From: DASQFQ01 sp038238015 | Lineage (GTDB): Bacteria; Actinomycetota; Thermoleophilia; Solirubrobacterales; Solirubrobacteraceae | Reading direction: 5' to 3' | Assembly (NCBI GenBank): GCA_038238015.1 | Contig: JBBRYA010000016.1 | Location: forward strand, 1 to 57,510 | Length of the DNA: 57,510 nt | In this document: in pieces, positions 16,317-24,280 of the stretch | Layout of the letters: each line of letters starts with the position of its first letter | Position numbering within the stretch: position 1 is the stretch's first letter | Translations under genes and position numbers: made by a program | The notes under the pieces: model-generated | What the model saw: the letters and a program-made list of their open reading frames with translations, nothing else | What the model was told of the DNA's origin: nothing | Databases searched by the model: none

Positions 16317-17816
16317 ATGGTGTTGGAGGCGCCCGCCCAGCGGGATCAGCTCAGCGAGAGGGACGCCGACCAGGAGCTCGTGGCCGCCGTCCGCGCCGGC
16401 GACGAACGGGCCTTCGAGGCCCTCTACGCGCGTTATCATCGCCGGATCTCCGCCTACGTCCTCGGCATGGTCAAGGACCACGGGCGCGCGGAGGACGTGA
16501 CCCAGGAGGTCTTCATCTCGGCGCTGCGCCGGATGCGCGAGACCGAGCGCCCGATCGTGTTCCGCCCCTGGATCTACGAGATCGCCAAGAACGCCTGCAT
16601 CGACCAGTTCCGGCGCACCCGCCGAGCCGAGGAGATCTCCTTCGAGGGCGGCGACGGGCTCGGGGCGGCCGACCAGGGCCGGCTCGTGGCGACGGACCCC
16701 ACACCCGACGCGGCGGTCGATGCCAAGCAGCAGCTCGACCACCTGTGCGGCGCCTTCGGCGGGCTGTCTGACAGCCATCACGAGATCCTCGTCCTGCGCG
16801 AGCTCGAAGGCCTCTCCTACCGCGAGATCGGCGACCGCATGGGGCTCAGCCGGCCGGGCGTCGAGAGCACCCTCTTCCGCGCGCGCCGCCGCCTGACCGA
16901 GGAGTACGACGAGCTCGTCTCGGGCCAGCGCTGCCTGCGCATCCAGAGCATCATCCTCGAGGCGGGCGAGACCGCCCCCGGCACGCGCGACTCGCGGCGC
17001 CTGGCGCGCCACGTCGCCCACTGCCAGCCCTGCCGTCGCGAGGCGGCGCTCGCGGGGCTCGACGCGGCCCTCCTGGCGCACCGCCCGGCGCGCCGGCGCA
17101 TCGCCGAGAAGGTCGCGTCGCTGCTGCCGCTGCCCGCGTTCCTGCGCGCCCGCGTGGTGGGCAACAGCGCCCCGATGGCGGGCCCACTGTCGGAGCCGAT
17201 GGCCGCCGCGCTGTCCAAGGCCGTCGCGGTCGCCGCGACCCTTGCCATCGCCGGCGCCGGGGCGGGAGTCGGGACCGGCAGCGCGTCCTCTGACCTCCCT
17301 CGCGGCGCCTCGGCTGCCAGGCCCACGACGATCGCCCCCGTCGCCGTCGGCGCTCCCGCGGCGGCCCCGGCCGCGTCGCGCTCGGTCCTCGCCGCCCGGC
17401 ACGCGGACCGTCCGACGCGCGCGTCCGTCGGCTCGTCCCGGACCGTCCACCGCGGCGGCTCCTCCCGCAGCCTGCCGCCGGCGGGGCACCAGCCGCGCTC
17501 CAGCGCTGCACGCCCCGGCGCCCGTGCGCCGGCCCCCGGCGGGCAGAGCGAGCCCGGCGGCGGCGCCGCCTCCGGAGCACCGTCCTCCTCGGCCCCGGCA
17601 GGCGGCGGTGGCGCGTCCTCGTCACGGCCGGTCGTGCCGGACGTCCCCGCGGCCCCGAAGCTCCCCGTCCCCGTCCCCGATCCCACCGGCGTCACGCCCA
17701 CCCAGGTCGGCGACACCGTCAAGGCGGTCCAGGAGACGGGCGCCGAGGTGATCGACACGGCCGGGCAGGCGGTCTCCCAGGCCACCGACGCCCTGCCGGT
17801 CAAGCTCGGCGGGTAG
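16317..17816 (+). CDS. ECF-type sigma factor with C-terminal zinc-finger, membrane segment and extracytoplasmic tail (copy 1)
   Basis: 499 aa. Sigma region 2 spans about 22-95 (FEALYARYHRRISAYVLG, GRAEDVTQEVFISAL, RPWIYEIAKNACIDQFRR) and region 4 about 140-195 (LVLRELEGLSYREIGDRMGL, GVESTLFRARRRL). It continues into a ZAS-like motif His-x3-Cys-x2-Cys (RHVAHCQPCR) near residue 230, a hydrophobic segment near 300-320, and a long Pro/Ala/Ser-rich tail predicted to lie outside. Thus sigma factor and inhibitory zinc domain appear fused in one membrane-tethered chain. Paralogous architecture recurs at 24281-25726. ATG at 16317 chosen; an in-frame ATG at 16293 is possible. Confidence 0.85.
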   Translation: MVLEAPAQRDQLSERDADQELVAAVRAGDERAFEALYARYHRRISAYVLGMVKDHGRAEDVTQEVFISALRRMRETERPIVFRPWIYEIAKNACIDQFRRTRRAEEISFEGGDGLGAADQGRLVATDPTPDAAVDAKQQLDHLCGAFGGLSDSHHEILVLRELEGLSYREIGDRMGLSRPGVESTLFRARRRLTEEYDELVSGQRCLRIQSIILEAGETAPGTRDSRRLARHVAHCQPCRREAALAGLDAALLAHRPARRRIAEKVASLLPLPAFLRARVVGNSAPMAGPLSEPMAAALSKAVAVAATLAIAGAGAGVGTGSASSDLPRGASAARPTTIAPVAVGAPAAAPAASRSVLAARHADRPTRASVGSSRTVHRGGSSRSLPPAGHQPRSSAARPGARAPAPGGQSEPGGGAASGAPSSSAPAGGGGASSSRPVVPDVPAAPKLPVPVPDPTGVTPTQVGDTVKAVQETGAEVIDTAGQAVSQATDALPVKLGG

Positions 17817-17850
17817 CGGCCGCTGCGCGAGCGCGTATAGCCTCCGGCTC

Positions 17851-18102
17851 GTGCCCGGGGACGACAGCAGCGACGCGGCCTCCTTCGTCGAGTCCCTGAT
17901 GGACACCAACCTGTACTCGATCGGGGCGTACTTCCACGATCGCCACCCCGAGCTGGTCGAGGACGTGGTGGCCGAGGCCGAGGGGATCGAGCGCGAAGGC
18001 CTCGAGCGCTACGCCGAGCAGGAGGACCTCACGCTCGAAGCGGCGGTCCAGACCCTCGTCACCGGCCTTGCGGTCCGCTACTACCGTGCCGTCAACGGTT
18101 AG
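17851..18102 (+). CDS. 83-aa conserved-looking hypothetical protein
   Basis: 83 aa, acidic, largely alpha-helical by eye (LYSIGAYFHDRHPELVEDVV, EREGLERYAEQEDLTLEAAV, LVTGLAVRYYRAVNG). No signal peptide, membrane segment or known motif. The GTG start at 17851 lies 7 nt after TAGCCT (17838-17843) and has no Shine-Dalgarno, fitting the leaderless pattern of this genome and supporting it as a real gene. It sits between a sigma gene and tRNA-Pro. I do not recognise a function. Confidence 0.65.
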   Translation: MPGDDSSDAASFVESLMDTNLYSIGAYFHDRHPELVEDVVAEAEGIEREGLERYAEQEDLTLEAAVQTLVTGLAVRYYRAVNG

Positions 18103-18106
18103 CCAC

Positions 18107-18112
18107 TAGACT
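18107..18112 (+). promoter_or_regulatory. -10 hexamer of tRNA-Pro
   Basis: TAGACT, ending 9 nt before the first base of the mature tRNA. It matches the TANNNT form seen before many genes here. No convincing -35 at 16-18 nt spacing. Confidence 0.5.
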
Positions 18113-18121
18113 CGCCGCCAT

Positions 18122-18195
18122 CGGGGCGTGGCGCAGCCTGGTAGCGCGCGCCGTTCGGGTCGGCGAGGTCCCCGGTTCGAATCCGGGCGCCCCGA
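18122..18195 (+). tRNA. tRNA-Pro, anticodon CGG
   Basis: 74 nt folding as a full cloverleaf: acceptor CGGGGCG/CGCCCCG with discriminator A, D-stem GCGC/GCGC, anticodon stem CGCCG/CGGCG around loop TTCGGGT (anticodon CGG, reading CCG), variable AGGTC, and T-arm CCCGG-TTCGAAT-CCGGG. The 3' CCA is not encoded. CCG is expected to be a major proline codon in such a GC-rich genome. Confidence 0.96.
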
Positions 18196-18235
18196 TATCT
18201 CTTGCGGTGGGTGAATCCCTATCGGCGCGGTGGGT

Positions 18236-18251
18236 GTTAGGGTGCCCTAAC
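18236..18251 (+). promoter_or_regulatory. operator-like palindrome overlapping the -10 of the FTR1 gene
   Basis: Perfect 7-bp inverted repeat GTTAGGG-TG-CCCTAAC ending 1 nt before the ATG. TAGGGT inside the left arm (18238-18243) is 9 nt from the ATG, the usual place of the -10 here. The TTAGG/CCTAA arms resemble half-sites of DtxR/IdeR iron boxes, although the spacing differs from the 19-bp consensus. Repression of an iron permease by a metal regulator is a natural inference; no such regulator is encoded in the window. Confidence 0.65.
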
Positions 18252-18252
18252 G

Positions 18253-19296
18253 ATGAGGGCCTCTACCCCTCCGTGCCGCTCCCGCCGGCTCACCCGCACC
18301 GCCTGGTGGGCGGGCGCGACGCTCGTCGTCCTCGCGCTGGTCTACCTGATGGCGACGGCCGGCACCGGCCCCGCCGACCCGACCGAGGTCGTCGCCCCGC
18401 AGAGCCACGCGACGGTTGTCGTCAACGCCGGGATCATCGTCTTCCGCGAGGGCCTGGAGGCGGTGCTTATCTTCGCGGCGGTCACCGCGAGCTTCCTCGG
18501 CGCCAACCGCGCGCGCCGCCGGCCGGTTGTGCTCGGCGCCGCCCTGGCCTTCGCCGGCGCGGTCGCGACATGGTTCGCCGTGCAGGCCGTGCTCGACGCC
18601 GCCTCGCCGCTGGGTCCCCGACTGGAGGGGATCACGGGCTTCATCGCCGTCGTGGTCCTGCTGATCGTCCTCAACTGGTTCGTGCACAAGGTCTATTGGT
18701 CGGAGTGGATCGGGCGCCATCACCGCCAGCGGCGCAAGTTGCTCGGCAGGACGGGCGCGGCGGCGACGCTGGGCCTCGTGGCGCTGGGCTTCACGAGCGT
18801 CTTCCGCGAGGGCTTCGAGGTCGTCCTGTTCCTGCAGAACCTCGAGCTCAAGGCCGGCGGGACCGCCGTGCTCGAGGGCGTGGGGCTCGGCCTGGCCGGC
18901 ACCGCCGCCGTGGGCGTGGTCACCTTCTGGCTGCACCACCGCCTGCCTTATCGCCGGATGCTCGTGCTCACCGGCGTGCTCGTGGGCATCGTGCTCTGCG
19001 TGATGATCGGCGGCACCGCGCTCACCTTCCAGGATCTCGGCTGGCTCCCGCGCCACGCGACGCCGTTCACGCTGCCGGGGTGGATGGGCACGTGGTTTGA
19101 GATGTACGCCTCCTGGGAGACGCTCGGCGCCCAGGTGCTCGCCGGTCTGTTCGTGGTCGGCTCCTACTTCCTCGCCGAGGAGATGAAGGTCAAGCGCCCG
19201 CAGCGCCGCGGCCTCGAGCCCGCCGTGCGCGCACAGGCCCCGCCGCCCGCGGAGTCCGCGGCGGCGCCGGCCTGGCGCAGCACCTCCCCCGCCTGA
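18253..19296 (+). CDS. FTR1-family iron permease-like membrane protein
   Basis: 347 aa with about seven hydrophobic segments. Two REXXE motifs typical of FTR1/EfeU permeases are present: FREGLEAVLIFAAV and FREGFEVVLFLQN, each inside a membrane helix, where the Glu residues handle ferric iron. The C-terminal tail is cytoplasmic and Ala/Pro-rich. EfeO/EfeB partners are not adjacent, so whether it works alone or with distant partners is open. The ATG at 18253 is 1 nt after a palindrome that covers its -10. A strong hairpin follows the stop. Confidence 0.88.
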   Translation: MRASTPPCRSRRLTRTAWWAGATLVVLALVYLMATAGTGPADPTEVVAPQSHATVVVNAGIIVFREGLEAVLIFAAVTASFLGANRARRRPVVLGAALAFAGAVATWFAVQAVLDAASPLGPRLEGITGFIAVVVLLIVLNWFVHKVYWSEWIGRHHRQRRKLLGRTGAAATLGLVALGFTSVFREGFEVVLFLQNLELKAGGTAVLEGVGLGLAGTAAVGVVTFWLHHRLPYRRMLVLTGVLVGIVLCVMIGGTALTFQDLGWLPRHATPFTLPGWMGTWFEMYASWETLGAQVLAGLFVVGSYFLAEEMKVKRPQRRGLEPAVRAQAPPPAESAAAPAWRSTSPA

Positions 19297-19305
19297 TCGC
19301 GGCGG

Positions 19306-19343
19306 GGCGAGGAGGGGCGGCCCGGCCGGCCGCCCCGCTCGCC
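19306..19343. terminator. bidirectional hairpin between convergent genes
   Basis: Two-part stem: GGCGAG/CTCGCC outside and GGGGCGGCC/GGCCGCCCC inside, loop CGGCC, lying between the stops of the FTR1 gene (19296) and the convergent propeller gene (19350). Position and stem strength indicate a shared terminator; no T-tract is present. Confidence 0.6.
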
Positions 19344-19349
19344 GCGTCT

Positions 19350-21191
19350 CTACGGGTTGGTGTAGAAGCCGCCCCAGATGTCCGAGTTGCCGAACGTGTT
19401 GGTCTCCGGGGGCACGCAGGCCTGCTGGGGGGCCGGCTTCGTGGGGGCGGCGGCCTGCTGCGCGGGGGCGTCCGCCGCGGACTCCCCCGGATCCTCGTCG
19501 GCGGGCTTCGCGGCGCCCGAGCGCACCGCATCGACGAATCGCTGCCTGTAGTCGTCGATCGCCGGGCAGTCCTGGGCGAAGCGCACGTCGTTCCACACCG
19601 CGGCGACGCCGCTGTTGGAGGCCGACGCGTAGTTGTAGTCGCCCAGGAACTCCGCCACGAGGTTGTTCTGGCTCGAGCCCCTCGCGTCGCCGTCGTCGGC
19701 GCGGTGGACGTCTGTCCACTCCCCGGGGCGACCCGCGGTGACGTCCGCGTGCCGCACTACGCCCTGCTGCTGGCGCGGCTGGGCGGTCGTGGACTGCCAT
19801 GGCTGACGGAAGTTGTCGTAGGTCAGCCAAGCCTCCCTCCCGTCGGGCGAGAGCGCGACGGCTGGGAAGTTCGGCCGGTCGCTCGCGGGCGAGCCATCCG
19901 GCCCGTCCTGGAAGGACTCGCCCCTGTCAACCGAGGAGCGCACGAGCACCCGCTCGTTCGGCTGCGGGTTGGTGTCGCTCGGCGTCACCGGCTGGGCGTC
20001 GGGCCCGGCCAGCAGAATGGTGTCCGGCGCCGGGTTGCTGCCGACCTTACCCGTGGGCGCCCCATTGGCGATGTCCACCGTCGGGAACGTCGAGGTCCGC
20101 GCCCCGGCGATGCCGTCGAAGGACTCGCGGCCGGTCGCCGGGTCGGGCAGGCCTACCTCGTCCACCCGCGCCACGATCCGCGGCCGCTCGAAGTTCTTCC
20201 CGCCGTTGAACGAGCGCTGCTGGAAGAACACCGCGCCGCCGGTCTTGATGTCCGTGCCGACGTGGTAGACGTAGACGACGCCGCGTGAGTCGGTGCGGAC
20301 GGCGCAGCCCTGGCGCCCGCCCGTCTGGGCGTTGTTGGTCGCCGCGGTGATGGAGCTCTGCGTCCAGGTGTTGCCACCGTCGGTGGAGCGTGCGACGAGC
20401 AGCGGCTCGCCGCCCCCGCCGACGCCGTTGCCGCGGAACGCCACGTTGCAGATGTAGACGTTGCCGAAGTACGGGCTCGAGGCGGCGTTGTCGGCGAAGA
20501 TCTGCTCCTTGTCGGAGAACGTCGCCGAGCTCTGCTTGCTCACGAGCACGGGCGTCATCCAGGCGCTGTTAATGCCGCTCTTGGCGCGAGCGTAGTCCTG
20601 GCTGTCCAGGCGCGAGACGTAGACGGCCTCGGCGCCCTTGAACGCCTGCTTGCCCGGGAAATTCGAGGCGAGATTGGCGTAGTAGAGCCGCGAGCCGTTG
20701 GCGTAGCTGAAGGTCCCGTTGCGGCGCTGGGGCCCCCACGCGAGGGCCGGGTCGCCGCCCGAGGCCAGGCCGGCCTCGAAGTAGCGCGGGAGCGTCCCGA
20801 TCGGGCCGCTGGCCGGCATGCAGCCGGGGTCGGGCCCGACCGCGCCGCGGCAGGACAGAGCCACGCGCGCCGAGTAGCCGCTGTAGATCGGCTGCTCGTA
20901 GGTGCTGCCGCCGTCGCTCGAGAGCGAGACACCCGACACACCGACGCCCGGAGTGAACGGGCAGGTGTTGTCAGCGCCCGCGTTGCAGTCCTCGAGGTCG
21001 ATGTTGTCGTTGGCGCCGGCCGCGACGCGGCTGGGGTCGCTCGCGTCCACGGCGACCGCAGGCTCGTTCTGCTTGTTCTGCGAGAACGGCGACGTTTTGC
21101 TGCCGTTGGTGACGAGGGTGTCCTGCGCCGAGGCTGCGCCGGGCAGTACGAGGAACATCAAGCCGGCAAGGATCGCGAGCGGCTTCTTCAT
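19350..21191 (-). CDS. secreted sialidase/BNR-like beta-propeller protein
   Basis: 613 aa. ATG at 21191 behind GGAGGAAGG; the frame is open further upstream but only as a shadow. Signal peptide about residues 1-22 (PGAASAQ). Several Asp-box-like repeats (SSDGGSTYEQP, STDGGNTWTQSS, SFNGGKNFERP, SVDRGESFQDG) define a sialidase-type propeller. Paired cysteines suggest disulfides outside the cell. The C-terminus is Ala/Pro-rich and ends FGNSDIWGGFYTNP. Catalytic residues of true sialidases are not evident, so substrate and activity are unknown. Confidence 0.8.
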   Translation of the reverse strand: MKKPLAILAGLMFLVLPGAASAQDTLVTNGSKTSPFSQNKQNEPAVAVDASDPSRVAAGANDNIDLEDCNAGADNTCPFTPGVGVSGVSLSSDGGSTYEQPIYSGYSARVALSCRGAVGPDPGCMPASGPIGTLPRYFEAGLASGGDPALAWGPQRRNGTFSYANGSRLYYANLASNFPGKQAFKGAEAVYVSRLDSQDYARAKSGINSAWMTPVLVSKQSSATFSDKEQIFADNAASSPYFGNVYICNVAFRGNGVGGGGEPLLVARSTDGGNTWTQSSITAATNNAQTGGRQGCAVRTDSRGVVYVYHVGTDIKTGGAVFFQQRSFNGGKNFERPRIVARVDEVGLPDPATGRESFDGIAGARTSTFPTVDIANGAPTGKVGSNPAPDTILLAGPDAQPVTPSDTNPQPNERVLVRSSVDRGESFQDGPDGSPASDRPNFPAVALSPDGREAWLTYDNFRQPWQSTTAQPRQQQGVVRHADVTAGRPGEWTDVHRADDGDARGSSQNNLVAEFLGDYNYASASNSGVAAVWNDVRFAQDCPAIDDYRQRFVDAVRSGAAKPADEDPGESAADAPAQQAAAPTKPAPQQACVPPETNTFGNSDIWGGFYTNP

Positions 21192-21275
21192 GGGCCCTTC
21201 CTCCAGGGTTCGATCGGTATGACGGCGTGCCACGTTACTCCGAGGCGGCAGCTCGTGTGCTGGTATGACGGCAAC

Positions 21276-22484
21276 GTGACGCGATTGGCGTGCATGGCGG
21301 TGGCGAGCCTGCTGCTCGCGGCAAGCTGCGGCTCGGGGAGCGGTGGCGACGATGCGCCGGGCGGCACGCCGGCTGCGGCCACCGAGACCCCCGCCGCCTC
21401 GCCCGCGGCACGGCAGGGGGTCAAGCTCGTGCGCGTCGGGCGCTTCGAGCAGCCGCTCTACGTGACCGCGCCGCCCGCGGACACGCACAGGCTCTTCGTC
21501 GTCGAGCAGGGCGGTCGCATCCGGGTGGTGCGCGGGGGCAAGGTGCTCGCCAAGCCGTTCCTGGACATCACGAGCCAGGTCACCTCGGGCGGGGAGCAGG
21601 GGCTGTTCTCGGTCGCCTTCGCGCCCGACTACGCGAGCTCTGGGCGCTTCTACGTCTACTTCACCGACCGGGCGCAGAACCAGCGCGTCGTCGAGTACCG
21701 GCGCGCGAGCGGGGATCGCGCCGACCCGGGCTCCGCGCGCCAGCTGCTGCTGATGCCCGACCAGGAGCCAAACCACAACGGCGGGCTGCTCCTGTTCGGC
21801 CCCGATGGCAAGCTCTACATCGGGACCGGCGACGGCGGCGGCGGCGGCGACCTTCACGGCCCGCGCGGCAACGCCCAGAACCTCGGCAGCCTGCTCGGCA
21901 AGCTGCTGCGCATCGACCCGCGCCCGGCCGGCGGCCGTCCCTACGGCGTCCCCGGCGACAACCCGTTCGCCGGGCGCTCAGGCGCGCGCGGCGAGATCTA
22001 CGCGTACGGCCTGCGCAACCCGTGGCGCTTCTCCTTCGACCGGTCGACCCGCGATCTGACGATCGGCGACGTCGGCCAGGACAAGGTCGAGGAGGTCGAC
22101 TTCGCGAGCAGGGCGCGGGGGAGCGGGCGCGGGACGAACTTCGGCTGGCGCCCGTTCGAGGGCCGCGCGCGCTACACGCCCGGCGAGTCCGCCCCCGGCG
22201 GCGTGCTCCCAGTCATCCAGCGCACCCACGATCGGGGCTGGTGCTCGGTCACCGGCGGCGTCGTCGTGCGCGACCCCGGGCTCACCGCGCTGCGCGGCCG
22301 CTACCTGTTCGGGGACTTCTGCAAGCCGGGGATCATCTCCGCCCGGCTGGGCTCCGGCGGGGCGCGCGACGTGCGCGCGACCGGCCTGCGCGTCCCGAGC
22401 CTGTCCTCCTTCGGCGAGGACGCCTCCGGCCGCGTCTACGCGGTGTCCTCCAGCGGCCCGGTCTACCGCCTGGCCGCACGCTGA
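21276..22484 (+). CDS. PQQ-dependent sugar dehydrogenase-like lipoprotein
   Basis: 402 aa. Lipobox LLLAASC near the N-terminus, then a glucose/sorbosone dehydrogenase beta-propeller: FVVEQGGRIRVVRGG, GEQGLFSVAFAPDY, FYVYFTDR, NHNGGLLLFGPDGKLYIGTGDGG, AYGLRNPWRFSFD, DVGQDKVEEVD, NFGWRPFEG and RYLFGDFC. Family members oxidise aldose sugars with PQQ and calcium outside the membrane. The GTG at 21276 lies 6 nt after TATGAC and gives a compact lipoprotein signal. The same 11-base string GGTATGACGGC also occurs 46 bp upstream. Followed 9 nt later by the MBL gene, probably co-transcribed. Confidence 0.88.
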   Translation: MTRLACMAVASLLLAASCGSGSGGDDAPGGTPAAATETPAASPAARQGVKLVRVGRFEQPLYVTAPPADTHRLFVVEQGGRIRVVRGGKVLAKPFLDITSQVTSGGEQGLFSVAFAPDYASSGRFYVYFTDRAQNQRVVEYRRASGDRADPGSARQLLLMPDQEPNHNGGLLLFGPDGKLYIGTGDGGGGGDLHGPRGNAQNLGSLLGKLLRIDPRPAGGRPYGVPGDNPFAGRSGARGEIYAYGLRNPWRFSFDRSTRDLTIGDVGQDKVEEVDFASRARGSGRGTNFGWRPFEGRARYTPGESAPGGVLPVIQRTHDRGWCSVTGGVVVRDPGLTALRGRYLFGDFCKPGIISARLGSGGARDVRATGLRVPSLSSFGEDASGRVYAVSSSGPVYRLAAR

Positions 22485-22493
22485 GCGGCGGCG

Positions 22494-23261
22494 ATGTCCT
22501 CGCTCGGCGACTACGGCATCTCCCGGCTGCGCGCGGACAACGCCGGCCCCTACACGCTGTCGGGAACGAACACATGGGTCCTCGGGCGCGAGCCCGCCTG
22601 GGTGATCGATCCCGGGCCGGCGCTCGAGGGGCACCTCGACGCGGTGGCCGCCGAGGTCGAGGCGCGCGGCGGCGCCGGCGGGATCGCGATCACGCACGAC
22701 CACGCAGACCACGTCGAGGGTGCGGGGGCGCTGCGCGAGCGCCTCGGCGCCCCGACGGTGGGCGCGATGCGCCACCCTGCCGATGTCGTGCTCGCCGACG
22801 GCGACGTCTTCGGGCCGCTGCGGGCGTTCGCGGTGCCGGGCCACGCGCCCGACCATCTCGCCTTCGTCGCCGGGCCGGCGTGCTTCACCGGCGACGCGGT
22901 GCTCGGCGAGGGCAGCGTGTTCGTGTCCGGGGACCTCAGCGGCTACCTGGCGGCGCTCGAGCGCCTGCGCGAGCTGCCCCTCGAGGTCATCTGCGCTGGA
23001 CACGGCCCGCCGGTGTGGGAGCCGCGCGAGAAGCTCGGCGCCTACCTCGCCCACCGCCGCGAGCGCGAGCGGCGGCTGCTCGAGGCGCTCCAGGACGGCC
23101 TGCGCGAGCGCGACGAGCTGCTCGACCGCGTCTGGGACGACGCCCCGCACGAGCTGCGCCCGGCCGCCGCCGTCACGCTGCAGGCGCACCTCGAGAAGCT
23201 GCGGGAGGAGGGGCGCCTGCCTCTTGGAGCCGGCGCCGAGCCAGGGTCATCGCCGCGCTGA
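22494..23261 (+). CDS. MBL-fold metallo-hydrolase (LACTB2/glyoxalase-II-like)
   Basis: 255 aa. The metal-binding signature THDHADHVEGAG (HxHxDH) is intact, with further ligand regions VPGHAPDHLAFV, CFTGDAVLG and ICAGHGPP. The C-terminal winged-helix-like part (HRRERERRLLEALQDG) is typical of LACTB2-type hydrolases acting on thioesters or RNA. The ATG is 9 nt after the sugar dehydrogenase stop, so it is in the same operon. Its last 89 nt overlap the convergent leucine-dehydrogenase-like gene, an unusually long tail-to-tail overlap. Confidence 0.88.
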   Translation: MSSLGDYGISRLRADNAGPYTLSGTNTWVLGREPAWVIDPGPALEGHLDAVAAEVEARGGAGGIAITHDHADHVEGAGALRERLGAPTVGAMRHPADVVLADGDVFGPLRAFAVPGHAPDHLAFVAGPACFTGDAVLGEGSVFVSGDLSGYLAALERLRELPLEVICAGHGPPVWEPREKLGAYLAHRRERERRLLEALQDGLRERDELLDRVWDDAPHELRPAAAVTLQAHLEKLREEGRLPLGAGAEPGSSPR

Positions 23262-24258
23262 GCGGGCTGGTCTGGCCGCGCTCGGCCTCCTCGAAGATGG
23301 TGCTCAGCGTCTCGCCGATGCCGAGCACCCGAGCTCGCGCGCGCTCGCGGTCGTAGCCGGCGGGCTCGAGCTCCACCGAGATGTTGATGATCCCGCCGGC
23401 GTTGGCGACGAAGTCGGGAGCCCACAGGACCTCCCGCGCGGTCAGCGCCCCGGCGAGGGCATCGGTCGCGAGCTGGTTGTTGGCCGCGCCGGCCACCACG
23501 CGGCAGCGCAGCGCCGGCACCGAGTCGTCGTCGAGCACCGCGCCCAACGCGCACGGCGCGACCACGTCGACGTCCGCGAGCAGGGCGGCGCGCGGCTCGG
23601 CCCACTCCGCTCCGAGGCGCTCGGCCAACCGGCGCTTGCCCTCGTCGACGTCGGAGACGATCAGCCGAGCGCCGCCCTGTGCGAGCAGCTCGCCGACCTT
23701 TGCGCCGACGCGCCCGAGCCCGACCACCGACACGGAGCGGCCCTCGAGCGACGGAGTGCCCCACACGCTCCGGCAGGCGACACGGATGGCGGTCTCCACT
23801 CCGAGCGCGGTCCAGGGGCTCGGATCCCCCGAGCCGCCGGCAAGCCCGGTGACGTGAGCGGTGCGCTCCGCGATCACCGTCATGTCGGCATCGGAGGTGC
23901 CAACGTCCTCCGCGGTCACGTAGCGGCCCTCGAGCGACTGCACGGTGTCGCCGAAGTCCAGCAGCGCGGCGCGCCGCTGCTCGGGCACGGGCGGCGGCTC
24001 GCCGGCGCGAAGGACGATCACGCCCTTGCCGCCACCGAGCGGCAGGCCGGCCACCGCCGACTTGAAGGTCATGGCCCGCGACAGGCGCAGGGCGTCGCGT
24101 ACGGCGGCGCGCGAGTCCTCGTAGGGCCACATCCGGCAGCCACCGAGCGAGGGCCCGCGAGCGGTCGAGTGCACCGCGACGATCGTGAACAGGCCCGAGC
24201 GGCGCCCGCGGCGGACGAGCAGCTCCTCGTGATCGAGGGTCTCCGGGTAGGGCTCGAT
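23173..24258 (-). CDS. leucine/valine dehydrogenase-like amino-acid dehydrogenase with apparent ATC start
   Basis: Glu/Leu/Phe/Val dehydrogenase family: HSTARGPSLGGCRMWPY, PLGGGKGVIVL with the catalytic-site lysine, TAEDVGTSDADM, a Rossmann VVGLGRVGAKVGELL, and PDFVANAGGIINIS. It should oxidatively deaminate branched-chain amino acids with NAD. The first ordinary start codon (GTG 24174) would cut off conserved sequence: HEELLVRRGRRSGLFTIVAV, which aligns with the N-terminus of known leucine dehydrogenases, is encoded just upstream. That frame is closed by TAG and contains only ATC (24258) or an internal CTG as possible starts. TAGCCT (complement of 24265-24270) is exactly 6 nt from the ATC. 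Total 361 aa if ATC is used, a normal family length. Confidence 0.85.
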   Translation of the reverse strand: MEPYPETLDHEELLVRRGRRSGLFTIVAVHSTARGPSLGGCRMWPYEDSRAAVRDALRLSRAMTFKSAVAGLPLGGGKGVIVLRAGEPPPVPEQRRAALLDFGDTVQSLEGRYVTAEDVGTSDADMTVIAERTAHVTGLAGGSGDPSPWTALGVETAIRVACRSVWGTPSLEGRSVSVVGLGRVGAKVGELLAQGGARLIVSDVDEGKRRLAERLGAEWAEPRAALLADVDVVAPCALGAVLDDDSVPALRCRVVAGAANNQLATDALAGALTAREVLWAPDFVANAGGIINISVELEPAGYDRERARARVLGIGETLSTIFEEAERGQTSPLSAAMTLARRRLQEAGAPPPAASRGAPAA

Positions 24259-24264
24259 CCCGTG

Positions 24265-24270
24265 AGGCTA
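24265..24270 (-). promoter_or_regulatory. -10 hexamer 6 nt before the ATC start
   Basis: TAGCCT on the minus strand. Spacing to the ATC at 24258 equals that of several leaderless genes here. The TAG of this hexamer is also the in-frame stop that blocks any longer N-terminus. Confidence 0.5.
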
Positions 24271-24280
24271 GTCGCGCGCG

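Noticed and set aside
18202..18225. TTGCGG ... TATCGG as a conventional promoter for FTR1
   Set aside because: Spacing is only 12 nt; TAGGGT in the palindrome fits the local pattern better.
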